NCBI RefSeq assembly: GCF_031143425.1
Contig: NC_090447.1
Coordinates: forward strand, 26,557,238 to 26,621,237
DNA length: 64,000 nt
From: Pleurodeles waltl
Lineage: Eukaryota > Chordata > Amphibia > Caudata > Salamandridae
Direction of reading: 5' to 3'
Shown here: positions 33,759-44,651 of the stretch, piece by piece
Position numbering within the stretch: position 1 is the stretch's first letter
How the letters are laid out: every line of letters starts with the position of its first letter
Made by a program: the position numbers and the translations under genes
Notes under the pieces: model-generated
Seen by the model: the letters and a program-made list of their open reading frames with translations, nothing else
Told to the model about the DNA's origin: nothing
Database searches by the model: none

Positions 33759-36710
33759 TGTAGGAGGCTGGCCTGGCTTGTAGTGGGTACAAATGGAACT
33801 TACACCTTATGCCAGGTCCAGTTATCCCTTATTAGGAGAGTGTAGTAGTGTTCTAGCAGCTGAGGCTGATAGAGGTAGCTATAGCAGAGCAGCCAAGGCT
33901 GAACTAGGAGACATGCAAACCTCATGCAATACCACTTAAATAAGAACCATATCATAAGAAAGACAATATTCATAGTTACTAAAAATAAAGGTACTTTATT
34001 TTAGTGACAATGTGCTAAAAATATCTCAGAGGATATACTCCCTTAGGAGGTAAGTAACATACACAAAATATACAACTAACCAAATCAGGTAAGTAAAACA
34101 GTCAGAAAATAGTGCAAACACTGTAGAACACAATAGGATGCAATAGGCCTAGGGGCAACACAAACCATATACTAAGAAAGTGGAATGCAAACCACAAATG
34201 GACCCCTAGGCTAGTGTAGTGTGTAGAGGGTCGCTGGTAGTGTAAGAAAACACTAAGAGTGTAAAGGAGACCCCACCCCAAGACCCTGGAAAGTAGGAGT
34301 AAAGTATTACTATTTCCCCAGAAACACACTAAAGTCGTGATAAAGGATTTTGCAAGGACCACAACTGACTGCAAAGCATTGAAGACAGATTCCTGGACCT
34401 GAAGACCTGCAAAGGAAGGGGACCAAGTCCAAGAGTCGCTAACGTGTCCAGGGGGGACAGGAGCCCACTAAACCCCGGATGAAGGTGCAAAATGGCTGCC
34501 TCTTTTTGGAAGAAGCTGCAGGTTTTGCAACAACGAAAGGAGGTAGGAAGTTCTTTTTTGTGCAGAAGATGTCCCATGGCGTGCTGGAGGATGCAGAGTT
34601 GTTTCCTTGGCAAAATACTGCAAACAAGCCTTGCTAGCTGCAAGAGTCACATCTGGTGAAAAAGGGTGCTGCCCGGGCCCAGGAAGGACAAGGATGTCGC
34701 CACTTTGAAGAGGAGACAGAGGGGGCCCTCAGTAATATCAAGAGCCCTTGGACAGGAAGGAAGCACCCGCAGAAGTCCTTGAACATGGTTTCAAGAAGTC
34801 TGAACATGTTGTCTCAGCACTGCAAAGAGAGGACCCACGACACCGGAGATCAACTCAGGGAGCTGAGCATCACAAGACGGATTGCTGGGGACCTATGCTT
34901 AGCTGTGCATGCAGGATTTCTTGGAAATGTGCACAGAAGCCCTTGTAACTGCAGATCATGCAGTGCACAGGATTACTGTCTGAGGAGGGGAGGCAAGGAC
35001 TTACCTCCTCCAAATTTGGACAGTTGGACCACTGGGCAGTCTGGGTCACTTGGGTCCACAACCTGTGTTCCAGGGGCCACGCTCGTCAGGATGAGAGGGG
35101 ACCCAGAGTACCAGTGACGCCGAAGTTTGGAGCCTGTTGGTGCAGGGGGAAGATTCCGTTGACCCACTGGAGATTTCTTCGTGGCTTCCAGTGCAGGGTC
35201 AAGGCAGACAGCCTCCAGAGCATGCACCACCAGGAAACAGTCGAGAAACTGGCAGGATTAGGCGCTACAATGTGGCTGGTAGTCTTCTGGCTACTTTGTT
35301 GCAGTTTTGCAGGCGTCCTAGAGCAGTCAGCGGTCGATCTTTGGCAGAAGTCGAAGAAAGAACTGCAGAGGAACCCTGATAAATTCTTGCAAGTCGTAAT
35401 CTGAGGAAAAGCTCACTGGAGAGACCGTAAATAGCCCTCAGAGGAGGATTGGCCACCTAGTCAGATATGCACCTATCAGGGGGGGTCTCTGATGTTACCT
35501 GCTGGCACTGGCCACTCAGAGGCCTCCAGAGTGCCCGACACCTCTGGAAACAAGATGGCAGAGGTCTGAGACACACTGGAGGAGCTCTGGGCACCAACCA
35601 TTGGGTGGTGATGGACAGGGGAGTGGTCACTCCCCTTTCCTTTGTCCAGTTTCGCACCAGAGCAGGGACTGGGGGTTTCCTGAACCGATGTAGACTGGCT
35701 TATGCAAAGGAGGGCGCCATCTGTGCCCTTCAAAGCATTTCCAGAGGCTGGGAGAGGCTACCCCTCCCCAGCCTTTAACACCAATTTCCAAAGAGAGAGG
35801 GTGTAACACCCTGCTTTCAGAGAAAATGCTTTGCTCTGCCTTCCTGGGACTATGTAGCCAGACCCCAGGAGGGCAGAACCCTGTCTGTGGGGTGGCAGCA
35901 GCTGTAGCTGCAGAGAAAACCCCAGAGAGCTGGTTTGGCAGTACTGGGGGTCCATAGTGGAGCCTCCAGGAGGCATGGAATTCGCTCCCCAATACCAGAT
36001 TTGGAATGGGGGGACAGTTCCATGATCTTAGACATGTTACATGGCCATATTCAGAATTACTATTGTGAAGCTACATATAGGTATTGACCTATATGTAGTG
36101 TAGGAGTGTAATGGTGTCCCCGCACTCACAAAGTCCGGGGAAATGGCCCTGAACTATGTGGGGTCATCTTTGCTAGTGCAAGGGTGCCCTCACACTTAAT
36201 AACTTTGCACCTAACCTTCCGCAAGTGAAGGTTAGACATATAGGTGACTTATAAGTTACTTAAGTGCAGTGAAAATGGCTGTGAAATAACGTGTGTTTTA
36301 TTTCACTCAGGCTGCAATGGCAGTCCTGTGTAAAGGTTTGTCTGAGCTCCTTATGGGTGGCAAAAGAAATGCTGAAGCCCATACTGATCTCCTGGAACCC
36401 CAATACCATGTGTAACTATGTACCATATACTAGGGAATTATTAGGGTGTTCCAGTATGCCAATTGAAATTGGTAAATGTAGGCACCAGCTTATAGTGACA
36501 AATGTAAAGGCAGAGAGAGCATGAGCACTGAGGTTCTGATTAGCAGAGCCACAGTGATACAGTTAGGCACTACACAGGGAACATATTCAGATCACAAACT
36601 GTGATCACTGGGGTCCTGGCTAGCAGGATCCCAGTGATAGAGGCAAAAACATACTGATATACATGTAAAATTAGGGGGTAACATGCCAAGAAAGATGGTA
36701 CTTTCCTACA
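33759..36710 (-). repeat. Gypsy 2 5' LTR (family B)
   Basis: 2952 bp, TGTAGGAGGCTGGCC to GGTACTTTCCTACA on the plus strand. Aligns over its length with the reverse complement of the solo LTRs at 24522 and 29596. Several tandem-like and splice-donor-like ggtaagt pieces are present. It would provide promoter and polyadenylation functions for the element. Confidence 0.82.
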
Positions 36711-37065
36711 GGCCTAGAAGGAAGGTACTTATCATACCCAACTTCCATAGCCCCTTTTTAACCATATCATCTTCAGGAGATCTATTAGACCATTGGAACC
36801 ACTAGGAGGCAGGTATTTTTTACTTATCCAAGACCCCACCACTCTTATCCCTGATTTGATTAACATTGAAGAGACTACATCAGTGCTCCCACGTATCTCG
36901 TCAGTCGCAGCACGCCCTGTTTCTTAACAGAACAGGAAGAAACCCAATGATGAAGTATGCCACCAAGGGACAACCTTGGTGGGTGAGGGTTTTTCTAAAA
37001 GGAAAATCCTTTTTCCTCATCCATCCTGTGGGAGTTTTTTTCAGCTGAGTATTTTTTGTAATGTT
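36711..37065. other. Unassigned sequence between gypsy 2 and the distal gypsy 1 LTR
   Basis: About 355 bp with no recognisable coding domain. Contains a short hairpin (accaagg-acaa-ccttggt at about 36970). It may be a fragment of another repeat or filler captured at the rearranged junction. Confidence 0.4.
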
Positions 37066-37236
37066 ACTTGTGCCATGGATGTGCCAGTTGTGGAAACAAA
37101 GGTACAGATTTTGGGAAAGAACACTGGTGCAGGGGGCTGATTAGCAGGATCCCAGCGCACTCTTAATCAAAGTTGGCATCAATATCAGGCAAAAAGTGGG
37201 GGGTGGTAACCATGCCAACAAGGGCACTTTCCTACA
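37066..37236 (-). repeat. Gypsy 1 5' LTR, outer end
   Basis: From tgtgccatgg to GGCACTTTCCTACA, aligning with 12387-12551. Followed by the gcctg duplication (37237-37241) and the resumed LINE frame, so this is the true outer edge of gypsy 1. Confidence 0.8.
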
Positions 37237-37241
37237 GCCTG

Positions 37242-37508
37242 TCAGGACTGCCTTCCCAAACCTGACAGTGGAGTAGCCATTGTTTACATTAAACAAATAA
37301 AAAAGGATGCCATGGTCTGTGATGAAAGCAAGGAAAATGACCCCTTTGACTTGTTTGGACAGTAAAATACAGCAATCATCATAGTTTAGAAGGGTGCCCT
37401 CAGAACTCTGAGCCCCAATGTCACTGTACCTACGACATCAATTGCAGCTATTTCTCTGTTGTACTCTTCCCCACAGCCCAGTACATAAGACTTTCTTGGA
37501 GGCATATG
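37242..37508 (+). pseudogene. LINE endonuclease fragment, continuation
   Basis: Continues the frame left at 657: GYKIA before the insertion is followed by CQDCLPKPDSGVAIVYIKQ here, where GVAIVY corresponds to the conserved GGGIAI segment of LINE endonucleases. Further on, a stop-broken region reads LLYSSPQPST and DFLGG, like the LLYRPPG..FL stretch of the family. Ends at the LTR-like insertion at 37509. Confidence 0.6.
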
Positions 37509-39340
37509 TGTAGGAAAGCGCCCCTTTTGGACATGGTTGCCCCCACTTTTTGCTCATTGGTACTGAGGTTTTTCGAATGAGGTGCTCTGGGTCCCTGCTA
37601 AAGAGATCCTCAGTGCCACTGCTCTTTCCTTAAAACAGGTAAAACGTGTACAATTGGCACAAGCTCCTGTACCTCTGTAAATCCCTAGTAAACAGAACCC
37701 CTGGTACCTATGGTCTGGTGCTGGAAAGGGGCCCAAAAACTGCAGCATGAATTGTGCGACCCTTGGAGACACCCTAAAACAAGTTGCACACAACTGACGT
37801 TGCAGACTGGGTGTCCTGGTGCAAGCCAGGTGAAAACATGACATAGCACACCCCTCCGGTGCCATGCCCCACTCGCTGCATCTAAATGTACTTAGGTAAC
37901 TCCTACAGCAGGCCTTAGAGCCCTAAGGCAGGGTCCATTATATATGATGTGACGACGTGTCTGCAGGAGCAGATATCTCCCTGCAATCTCCAGTTCAATT
38001 CCTGGATATTGCATACTGAACAGGGAAGCTATCTAAAGGTATGTACTGCACACTCTTCATCACGGGTTTCCTGGCTACATAATGGCTTCACTGAAACCTA
38101 TGGCGTTGGGTATCAAACACCTCATCTTAATAAATCTAGGCTGATGCCAACCTTGGATTTTTTGTGACGTGCACCAAGAGGGCACTCTAGAGGTGCCCCC
38201 TGAAACCTACTAGTCTCTTAGTGTGTTGGCTGACTGATACCAACCAGCCTGCCACCACCAACATGTTTCTGCCCCACTGAGGTGAGAACCCACAATCTCG
38301 GAGGCCAGAAACAGTGCTTGCTCTGGAGAAAGGTGTTATCACCTACTCCATCAGGAAGGATAGTGAATCTGCAGACTAAGGCCAGGGACTTCAAAAGCCC
38401 TGCTGACTTTGGTATGTGACCCCGACTTCCACCCAGATGTGGGAGTTGCCACCCCCTGCCCTGAGGCCCACTTGGCAACAAAAAAAAGGCAGGAAAATGA
38501 TTTAGTCAGCAGGCGTGTACCACCTTTGGGCTAGCCACACCCTGGTGGTAGCCTACCTGAAGGGAATCCCATCTTGATTTTTGTGGAACTAGGAATTCTG
38601 GGACAGGCTTATGGCCATTTCCCACAGGAAGTAGTCATATAGAGGGTGTAGTAACCCCAAAGGTAAGTAGCCCATTGGCTGCTACTCTCCTCTCCCCCAA
38701 ATGCCCCTAAATTGAGTATTTATGTGGCCGATCAGATTTGTCTGACCGAAGAAGAGGGCAAAGAAGAGCTGAGGGAGCGAGAACTGGGGACAAATGGTGG
38801 ACTTTTTGCATGAAACCCCGGCTACCCACCTGCTGCTATCCCAACAAACGCGGCATCCCGGCTCATCCTGCAGCTGTGGGGACTCCAAAAGCCTCAAAGG
38901 TTCTCCAGCACTTCACCAGCCCGCCAGCATCTCTCTTAGAGTGGAGGCAACAACTGCAACATCTGCTACGTCCTGCAGACCCTGGGGTCCACCAATGCAG
39001 CAGCCTCCCAGGAGGAAGTGTCTCTCCAAGAGGCCAGTTCCTTCTCCCTTCCAAGAGAGAAGACATCAGGATCAGTCGGAGCCGTCTTGCTCTAATACCT
39101 GTGGTGCTGGACCCCTTGCAACTATCAAGACTTGTTGAAGTCCAATCTGGATTCCAAGGTCGCATCCGAACACCTGCCATTGAGGGACATCAGTATCCCA
39201 GGGGACACCATCCAGAGTCACCCAGCTACACAGTTTTGTCCTCTTCTTGCAGGCACCGCAGGGGAGGGGGGCCTTTGTTACGCCACTGACCCTACATCTG
39301 GTACACTGCATAGATAACCAGCTTCCTTCAATAGGTGAAT
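37509..39340 (-). repeat. LTR-like repeat, family C
   Basis: Begins TGTAGGAAAGCGCCCC, like the LTR ends of families A and B, and shares short blocks with family A. The right boundary is not clear: no matching 5 bp duplication of atatg was found. No coding domain. It abuts the upstream region of the 39453 gene and may supply part of its transcribed leader. Confidence 0.5.
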
Positions 39341-39346
39341 CAATGG

Positions 39347-39452
39347 AATAAATAAAACTGCACTGTGAGTTGAGAGGTGGCCCCGCCTCCGGGTACTTCC
39401 TGTACACGGTCCTCTCCATTTCCAGCTGTCAGAGGAGGGGCGGAGACAAGAA
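39347..39452 (+). promoter_or_regulatory. Candidate promoter of the 39453 gene
   Basis: A TATA-like aataaataaaac (39347-39358), a GC box ccccgcctcc (39381-39390), an ETS-type cttcct (39396) and another GC box ggggcgg (39437-39443) precede the start codon by up to 105 bp. A pyrimidine-rich stretch ending in ccag at 39421-39424 could instead be a splice acceptor, placing the promoter further upstream. Confidence 0.4.
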
Positions 39453-40958
39453 ATGATGAGTGGCTCTAGTTACAGGGCCACAGTCTACCGGCAGCAGAGA
39501 GGAGGAACTGGGGGCATGGCGGAAAGGCTGAGAAACGGAGCAGGGGAGCCGGCCACAAAGACCACGGAAGATGGCGTGAGAGGCAGAGAGGAGAGAAAGG
39601 CCGCCACGACTAATGCAGGCAGTGAGAATGGGACCAGCATCTCCGATTTTGGGAACGAAAACCAACAACAGTTAGGGTGCATGGGGCCCCTCGGACCCTC
39701 GGACCGCGGTGCCACTGCGCACGCTGCACCAGGGCTGGCTATGCTGGGGGGTACAGAAGACAACAGGAGGACCAGCAGAGAGGCACTTCAGGAAGAGTGT
39801 GCTGTGAAGGAACAGAGAACCAGCTTTGGACCCAAAGGCAGAATGATAGTCACGGAGCAAATGTGGCCCCTGTGCCCCAGGAAACGGACAATGGGGACAT
39901 TTTTCGTTCCGGGGAAGTTTTTACAAAATTCTCAAGTACGGGAAGGCTTGGAAAAGTGGAAGTCCAGCAGAAAGGTGGCTCCAGAAATGCTTTCCAAGCT
40001 CGAGCGCTCTCTTCGGTGCTCACCCGACATGCTGGGGGTGTGCCTGGGCCTGGCAGCCCCCCACTTCCCGGTGGTGTGGCTGAAACATGTCACCACACTG
40101 GAGAGTTTCAGAGGCATCTTGGAGTGCGGCGCTTTCTACGGCTCCAACCGACCCTTCTTGTTGAGAAATGAGGTCGAGGATCTGCGAGTCTTCTGCTGGT
40201 CCCCGCACATCCCGGTCCCAGAAGTGGAGAGCTTCAAGAACAAGCGCTACAGCGAGTTCATTCAGCGCCTAGAGGACCGCGGCGCCACCTACGCGCATCT
40301 TTCTCCGGAGGAGAAGGGAGACCTGAGAGACATGCTGGCCTCCTCCCCGGCGCTGCGCCCCGACTCCCGCTACGGGAACTTCCAGTTCACCTTCCGCCTC
40401 GAGGAGCTGCTGAGGCGCTACAGTGAGCAGCACTGCGGGGGGCAGGAGCCGGTCCTGAGGGTACTGGGCACCGAGGCCCATAAACTGGAGGTGGTGCACT
40501 GGGTGCTCATCCACAGTCCTTCCTCGAGGGAGTTCGACCACCTGCCCCGGGTGGACTCCGTGTGGCCCCGCTCCCGGGCAGGGAACCTCATGTGGGGCCC
40601 GGAGTCCCCCACTGACCTCTACACCTGGTTCATCGACCCCTCCTCGGGGCGCCTGATGAAGTACCCGCGGCACTGGAAGTCGTGGAAGAGGTACGACCCT
40701 TGGATATGGAATAACGTGGTCTTCGCCTTCCACCTGCCTTGGGGTCGCACCCTGGACCTGGGAAGGGACACCCTCCTGGGAGGCGTGGAGTCCTGTGAGA
40801 CGGCCAAGAGTCTGTGGGGGAGGAGCAGCCCCATCCTGAGACACCCCAAAGAAGAGTATATGTCCCAAGAGCACGCGGAAGATTACATCCGCGAAGAAAG
40901 GGGGCGCGCCGGGATTCTGGGGAACCACGCACCCCTAGTCACACCCATCTATTGTTAA
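39453..40958 (+). CDS. Uncharacterised 501-residue protein, possible ADP-ribosyltransferase-like fold
   Basis: The only intact long reading frame that does not belong to a transposon. Start at 39453 (a second ATG follows at 39456; residue 22 at 39516 has the strongest Kozak context). Residues 1-135 are Gly/Ser/Glu/Arg-rich and probably disordered. Residues 136-470 look folded: WPLCPRKRTMGTFFVPGKF, then HVTTLESFRGILECGAF (212-228), SRYGNFQFTFRLEELLRRY (305-323), GQEPVLRVLGT (330-340), and WNNVVFAFHLPWG (419-431). The H-x-T...IL..G arrangement recalls the first strand-helix of ADP-ribosyltransferase-fold enzymes; this is inference only. No signal peptide or membrane segment is seen. The GC-rich, CpG-rich coding sequence differs from its AT-richer surroundings. 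I associate the family, from memory, with uncharacterised fish and amphibian proteins. It appears intronless in its coding part. Confidence 0.85.
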   Translation: MMSGSSYRATVYRQQRGGTGGMAERLRNGAGEPATKTTEDGVRGREERKAATTNAGSENGTSISDFGNENQQQLGCMGPLGPSDRGATAHAAPGLAMLGGTEDNRRTSREALQEECAVKEQRTSFGPKGRMIVTEQMWPLCPRKRTMGTFFVPGKFLQNSQVREGLEKWKSSRKVAPEMLSKLERSLRCSPDMLGVCLGLAAPHFPVVWLKHVTTLESFRGILECGAFYGSNRPFLLRNEVEDLRVFCWSPHIPVPEVESFKNKRYSEFIQRLEDRGATYAHLSPEEKGDLRDMLASSPALRPDSRYGNFQFTFRLEELLRRYSEQHCGGQEPVLRVLGTEAHKLEVVHWVLIHSPSSREFDHLPRVDSVWPRSRAGNLMWGPESPTDLYTWFIDPSSGRLMKYPRHWKSWKRYDPWIWNNVVFAFHLPWGRTLDLGRDTLLGGVESCETAKSLWGRSSPILRHPKEEYMSQEHAEDYIREERGRAGILGNHAPLVTPIYC

Positions 40959-41292
40959 CAGTGGGTTCACTCTGCAAAGTGTGTGTGACCTCCCAGATCT
41001 CATGGATATTCGTTGGCCTAGGGGGAATGTGACACCCAACCACCACTGGTATTTTTAGCTTTCCTTAATTTCACATTTTCTTGCGCATTATCAGATGCTC
41101 GCGAGATCCGCAGCACCTCCCCCGGTCCCTCTTTTGCACCGAACCCCGTCACTGAAAGCCCCAGCTCTCCCCCTCACCACCAAACTATCAAGAATGTACT
41201 GGGCTGTGTGACCTTTGCCCCGACCTTCAGTCTGAGGTTGGATATTTATATTAAACCGTATTTGAAATATTACGCAGCGATTAAACGCGCCC

Positions 41293-41298
41293 AATAAA
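41293..41298 (+). terminator. Polyadenylation signal of the 39453 gene
   Basis: AATAAA 335 bp after the stop codon, followed at about 20-30 bp by GT-rich sequence (gtactgtgatgtctg). Confidence 0.65.
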
Positions 41299-41589
41299 GT
41301 TATCAGCAGAAGTACTGTGATGTCTGCAGCCAAATCCTACATTGTACATTTTGGTAGCTTTTTATGTGAAACTCCCAGCAAAGCTGGTTCTCTGCCCTGG
41401 CCTAAGCAGCGCCATCCTTCCTCGGTCTGGCGAGAGCTGCTAGCTCCACACAGAGAAGGCACATCCTTGACAGAAAGTGTTATTCAGTTATTTACATCTT
41501 TTCAGGTGTAGCTTGCAGGAGAATTCAAGTGTCACCAGAGTACAAGTCTTAGAAAAGTGGGTGGGGGGAGGTTAAAACCAAGTTAGGCA

Positions 41590-41720
41590 GTATACAAGTG
41601 ATATCACGTGAGATCACCGTGCATGACATCACGCAGTGTGACATCGCACGTGGAATCGCAGGAAGTGCCATCACAACCCATGACCTCACAGGAAGTGACA
41701 TCACATCTTAAGACCTCACA
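41590..41720. repeat. Degenerate tandem repeat of TGACATCAC-type motifs
   Basis: Repeating tgacatcac, gacctcacaggaagtg and related words, about seven times in 130 bp, plus CACGTG at about 41605. Resembles CRE half sites, but may be only a minisatellite. A similar cluster is at 48520-48590. Confidence 0.6.
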
Positions 41721-42008
41721 CATATGTTTAGCAGGTCTACCATGAGTACGATTGAGCATGTTACAATATTTAACAGATGAGATGTTGCCTCAGGGTTGTG
41801 CCAAAAAAGTGATTCCACCCAGAATCTAAATCTGGGCCGTAACTTATATATTTATATTTTAAAACCCTGCCACAAAGAAATTAGAAACAATGAGAAGCGT
41901 GGCAGTAAATCTGTTCTGCTTACCTGGTTGCAAAGTCTGTATTGTAAAATGTCTTATGGGGTTAAAGCACCTGCAGCGGAGTACTTTGTGACCCAATTTA
42001 AAGTTCAC

Positions 42009-42321
42009 ACTTGTATAGCACACTGCTCACCTGTTAGGGTCTCAAGGCACTGTACACATACTGCTGTGGAACCCCTCCTCACTGTGAGGCACCCACTCCT
42101 GGGCAACCCCCAGGAGGAAGCCAGGGATCCAAGAGCTGTTGCAGAGAGTAAGCCAGCTATTGCCCAGAGTGGGACCCATTAATTAGATTAGGCACCAAGG
42201 CCAGAATTATCTGGTCCAAGGGAATTGAGCCCCAGACCCACCAAGATGGGAATTGAACCCTGCTCCCAGACCAAATCCTTGCATTAGGGTCTGCCCCTCT
42301 AACCATTGTGCCACACTTCTC
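42009..42321 (-). mobile_element. tRNA-derived SINE
   Basis: Minus strand begins gagaagtgtggcacaatgg (A box) and carries gggttcaattcc (B box) about 45 bp later; it ends ...gctatacaag. A second copy is at 45769-46094, with about the same length and clear similarity, showing interspersion. Confidence 0.85.
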
Positions 42322-43680
42322 AACTAAATCCTGGCTAATAATAATAATGTAGGATGACTCATAAGGTTAATGCATTTGCTGGAGAGAGCTGTGTTTTGTC
42401 TAGTCCATGTTTTGAATCAAAGTAGCATAGAGGGTTAATATGTCTCCTGCAAAGCACATCATGTAACACAGATGACAGATTTTTATTTCATGTAGCTAGG
42501 TAAGTGGGTTACTGCTTTTATCACAGATATCCTTTTGTAACTTGCATTTCATACATTATAATCCTTCTAATATAGCATAGGGAGCTATAAAGGACATGTG
42601 ACTCCTTCACCTCATACCCCTCACTGTCTTATGTAACATATCCTGTACATCAGTTTACACACGCAAATGATTTGTTGTCAATCCATAATGTGTACGTGTG
42701 ATGTAAGGCGCTCTGACACCCTGCATTGGGACAAGCAGCACTATAGCGCTTTAAAAGAAATAAAACAAACTAGTGGTATTTAAATTGTTATTTGTGTAAA
42801 TAGTGAGGCAGACTAACACATCTAACATTCTTACAGTGCATGCATGTCTCATTTACAGGGACTGAACAAAGCCAGAAGCAGCCTCTCTTAAGCACTGTTG
42901 AAGCGCTAAGAAGCTGTGTGCCTTTGTTTCCCCTCTATTGCATTTGCATTTAGATGTGAGGCTCGAGATAGCTCCCAGCCAGCACACTCCAACAAAAGGT
43001 GACCTGATGGCCGCTTAATTTCAGACTTTGTTATGGGCGCAGCCCCCCTCCCGCCTGCACATTGCTGCTTGAAGAGAAGCAGAGAGCATGTAGGTGCTCC
43101 AAATGTGTCTGGGTGCCTAAAAATTACACCAGACAAGTTTAAAATATATCAACCTTTCAACAAATTTCAACCTTATGGCAGAGTAGACGGCATCTACTCT
43201 GTTGAAATAGTGGGTAGATGTCATCTACCCGCCCGTACCCTCGACTTGTGCCCTGAGTGTCATGCATAATGTGCTAATTCCACTGTTGCACCCTGAGCAT
43301 GTCATTGTTTCATGATAGTAAGTTTGTCCTTCGTCTCATGGAGGCCATGTTTGAGTCAGGCAGCGTTGTGATTTATGTGCCACACAGCAGTGCCTGGCTT
43401 AAGATGTCTGCTGAAGAGAGATTTTTCATCTGTGAGGTTCAGGAGTGTGAGTCTGTCATTCACTCAGTGTACCCAGCTATGGAAGGCTGTACAGTAGAGA
43501 GACTGTACGGAGATCCTAGGGCAGAGGGGAAGACATTCTGAAAATCAAACAGCATGTTAAAAACCCAGCACATCTATTCAAGCGTTAGGATGTCTTTGTT
43601 GTACAACTAGAGCCACAGAGAAGATCTGTCAATAAACAGATTGCTGAGTCAAGCACATGTAATAGAAATGGTGTCACCTG
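42322..43680. other. Intergenic, no supported gene
   Basis: Contains a gcgct...agcgcttta tail at about 42705-42755 typical of a SINE/LINE 3' end and an open frame at 43299-43541 of 80 residues without recognisable domain. AT-rich unique-looking sequence otherwise. Confidence 0.5.
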
Positions 43681-43689
43681 CAGGCTATG

Positions 43690-43880
43690 GATGTATGATG
43701 GAACCACGCATGCATTTACCACGCATGCCTTCACAATGCGGTCAGTACAACGCATGTGTCATTACCACGCATGCATTTCAACTAAAGTTTTTATTACACA
43801 TATGCCTTTACCAAGCATGCCTTTAACACAAACATGTTGTTGTAAAGGCATGGTTGGTAAAGGCATAAGCGAAGTAAAAA
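43690..43880 (+). repeat. Left inverted repeat (CATGCCTTTA-rich) of a 5.3 kb unit
   Basis: Repeats of accacgcatgcatttacc and the hairpin catgcctttaa..ttgtaaaggcatg. The reverse complement of the same sequence class lies at 48790-48990. Confidence 0.7.
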
Positions 43881-43899
43881 GTAAAATGGTAAAGTATAA

Positions 43900-43940
43900 C
43901 TATATATACACACATATATATATATATATATATACATCAT
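43900..43940. repeat. (TA)n microsatellite
   Basis: Alternating ta from about 43900 to 43935, after the left inverted repeat. Confidence 0.9.
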
Positions 43941-43959
43941 AAAGAAGACGCGAAAGATT

Positions 43960-44364
43960 GCCCAGCCTATGGACGGGGCTTGTGTGGCTTGCATCCCACA
44001 GCCGACATAATCCAATATACCACTTCCCACATGGACTTATAATAGCATACACTACAAATTCTGTAGTGCAGGTAATGATTTTAGTAATATACCATATCCT
44101 CCCATTTCCCTCCAAGGTAACCTTGGATATGTTGTTGCTAAATTTGCAAGCCTTGCAGTGTCCACATACTTTGAAACCCTTAGGTTTGGGAAGCCACATG
44201 TTATCCCGGGGTTCTAAAAAACTGTGCACCAACAAATCTTTTAGGGAAGTATTCCCCTTATAGGTAATTGAAGGATTGTTGCCCAATTTCTGTTTCCGTA
44301 TGGGATCCTGTACTTGAATATCCCATCTATTACGAAAAATTACTATAACTTGCGCTCTAGTCAT
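43960..44364 (-). pseudogene. Penelope-like element fragment, GIY-YIG endonuclease
   Basis: Minus-strand open frame. WLPKPKGFKVCGHCKAC (a Cys-rich linker) is followed by VVYAIISPCGKWYIGLCRLW, the GIY-YIG pair with VYAI and YIG. Penelope-like retroelements carry RT followed by such a nuclease. Here the RT is absent upstream (44365 onward gives no RT motif) and the nuclease is cut off after the YIG region, running into the microsatellite. LKDLLVHS at the start fits the RT-to-nuclease linker of the family. Confidence 0.75.
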
Positions 44365-44474
44365 GCACTGCTAAGTACCCCACAAATTACAGCACTCACA
44401 ACATTGATAACATAATTGATAATACAAATGTAATATTTGCAGTAACATTTTTGACAAAAAAACTGTGCATGGCA

Positions 44475-44640
44475 AGGACGGGAGTTATAGTTACTTGAGT
44501 TAACTATAACTATAACAGGTAAATTTCTATGGTTTTATACGATTAAAATGTGAGCCTAACTATAACGTCCCTGTAAGCTTTGTTTTATTTAAGTGAAAAA
44601 GAAAAAATATATTTGCATGTATATATTTAAATAAATAAAT
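44475..44640 (+). repeat. Interspersed repeat (tatagtta / aactataacgtccctgtaa)
   Basis: Same text recurs at 48595-48770 in the same orientation (gtccctgtaacctttgtttt...). The two copies border the 45 bp minisatellite and the GC-rich block. Confidence 0.75.
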
Positions 44641-44651
44641 ATATATTTAAT

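Larger units (their letters stand above)
22004..36710 (-). mobile_element. Gypsy 2: Gmr1-like Ty3/gypsy retrotransposon with two nested solo LTRs
   Basis: Minus-strand element: 5' LTR 33759-36710, primer site 33738-33757, gag (33737-32674 and 29595-28914), protease, integrase, RT/RNaseH, polypurine tract 23202-23219 and truncated 3' LTR 22004-23201. Two antisense LTRs of the same family interrupt it. Its insertion broke the 5' LTR of gypsy 1. I could not find matching target duplications, because the left edge is rearranged. Coding parts are less damaged than those of gypsy 1, in line with a younger age. Confidence 0.8.
660..37236 (-). mobile_element. Gypsy 1: nested Ty3/gypsy (Gmr1-like) retrotransposon inserted in a LINE
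   Basis: The element is read on the minus strand: 5' LTR (21119-21803 plus 37066-37236, broken by later insertions), tRNA primer site (21101-21117), gag, protease, integrase, RT/RNaseH, polypurine tract (12552-12562) and 3' LTR (660-12551). The 5 bp direct repeat gcctg lies at 655-659 and 37237-37241, and the interrupted LINE frame continues across it, so I treat the whole span as one insertion with later insertions inside it. LTR ends are TGTAGGAA/TTTCCTACA. All coding parts are broken by stops, frameshifts and insertions, so it is not autonomous. Confidence 0.75.

Noticed and set aside
37509..39340. A complete retrotransposon here
   Set aside because: Only LTR-like text is visible; no coding domain and no target duplication for the atatg at 37504-37508.
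40269..40928. 219-residue frame opposite the 39453 gene
   Set aside because: GC-rich antisense shadow of the coding frame; no domain and no promoter or polyadenylation signal of its own.
43299..43541. 80-residue plus-strand gene
   Set aside because: No recognised domain, no splice or promoter support; left as an unassigned open frame.
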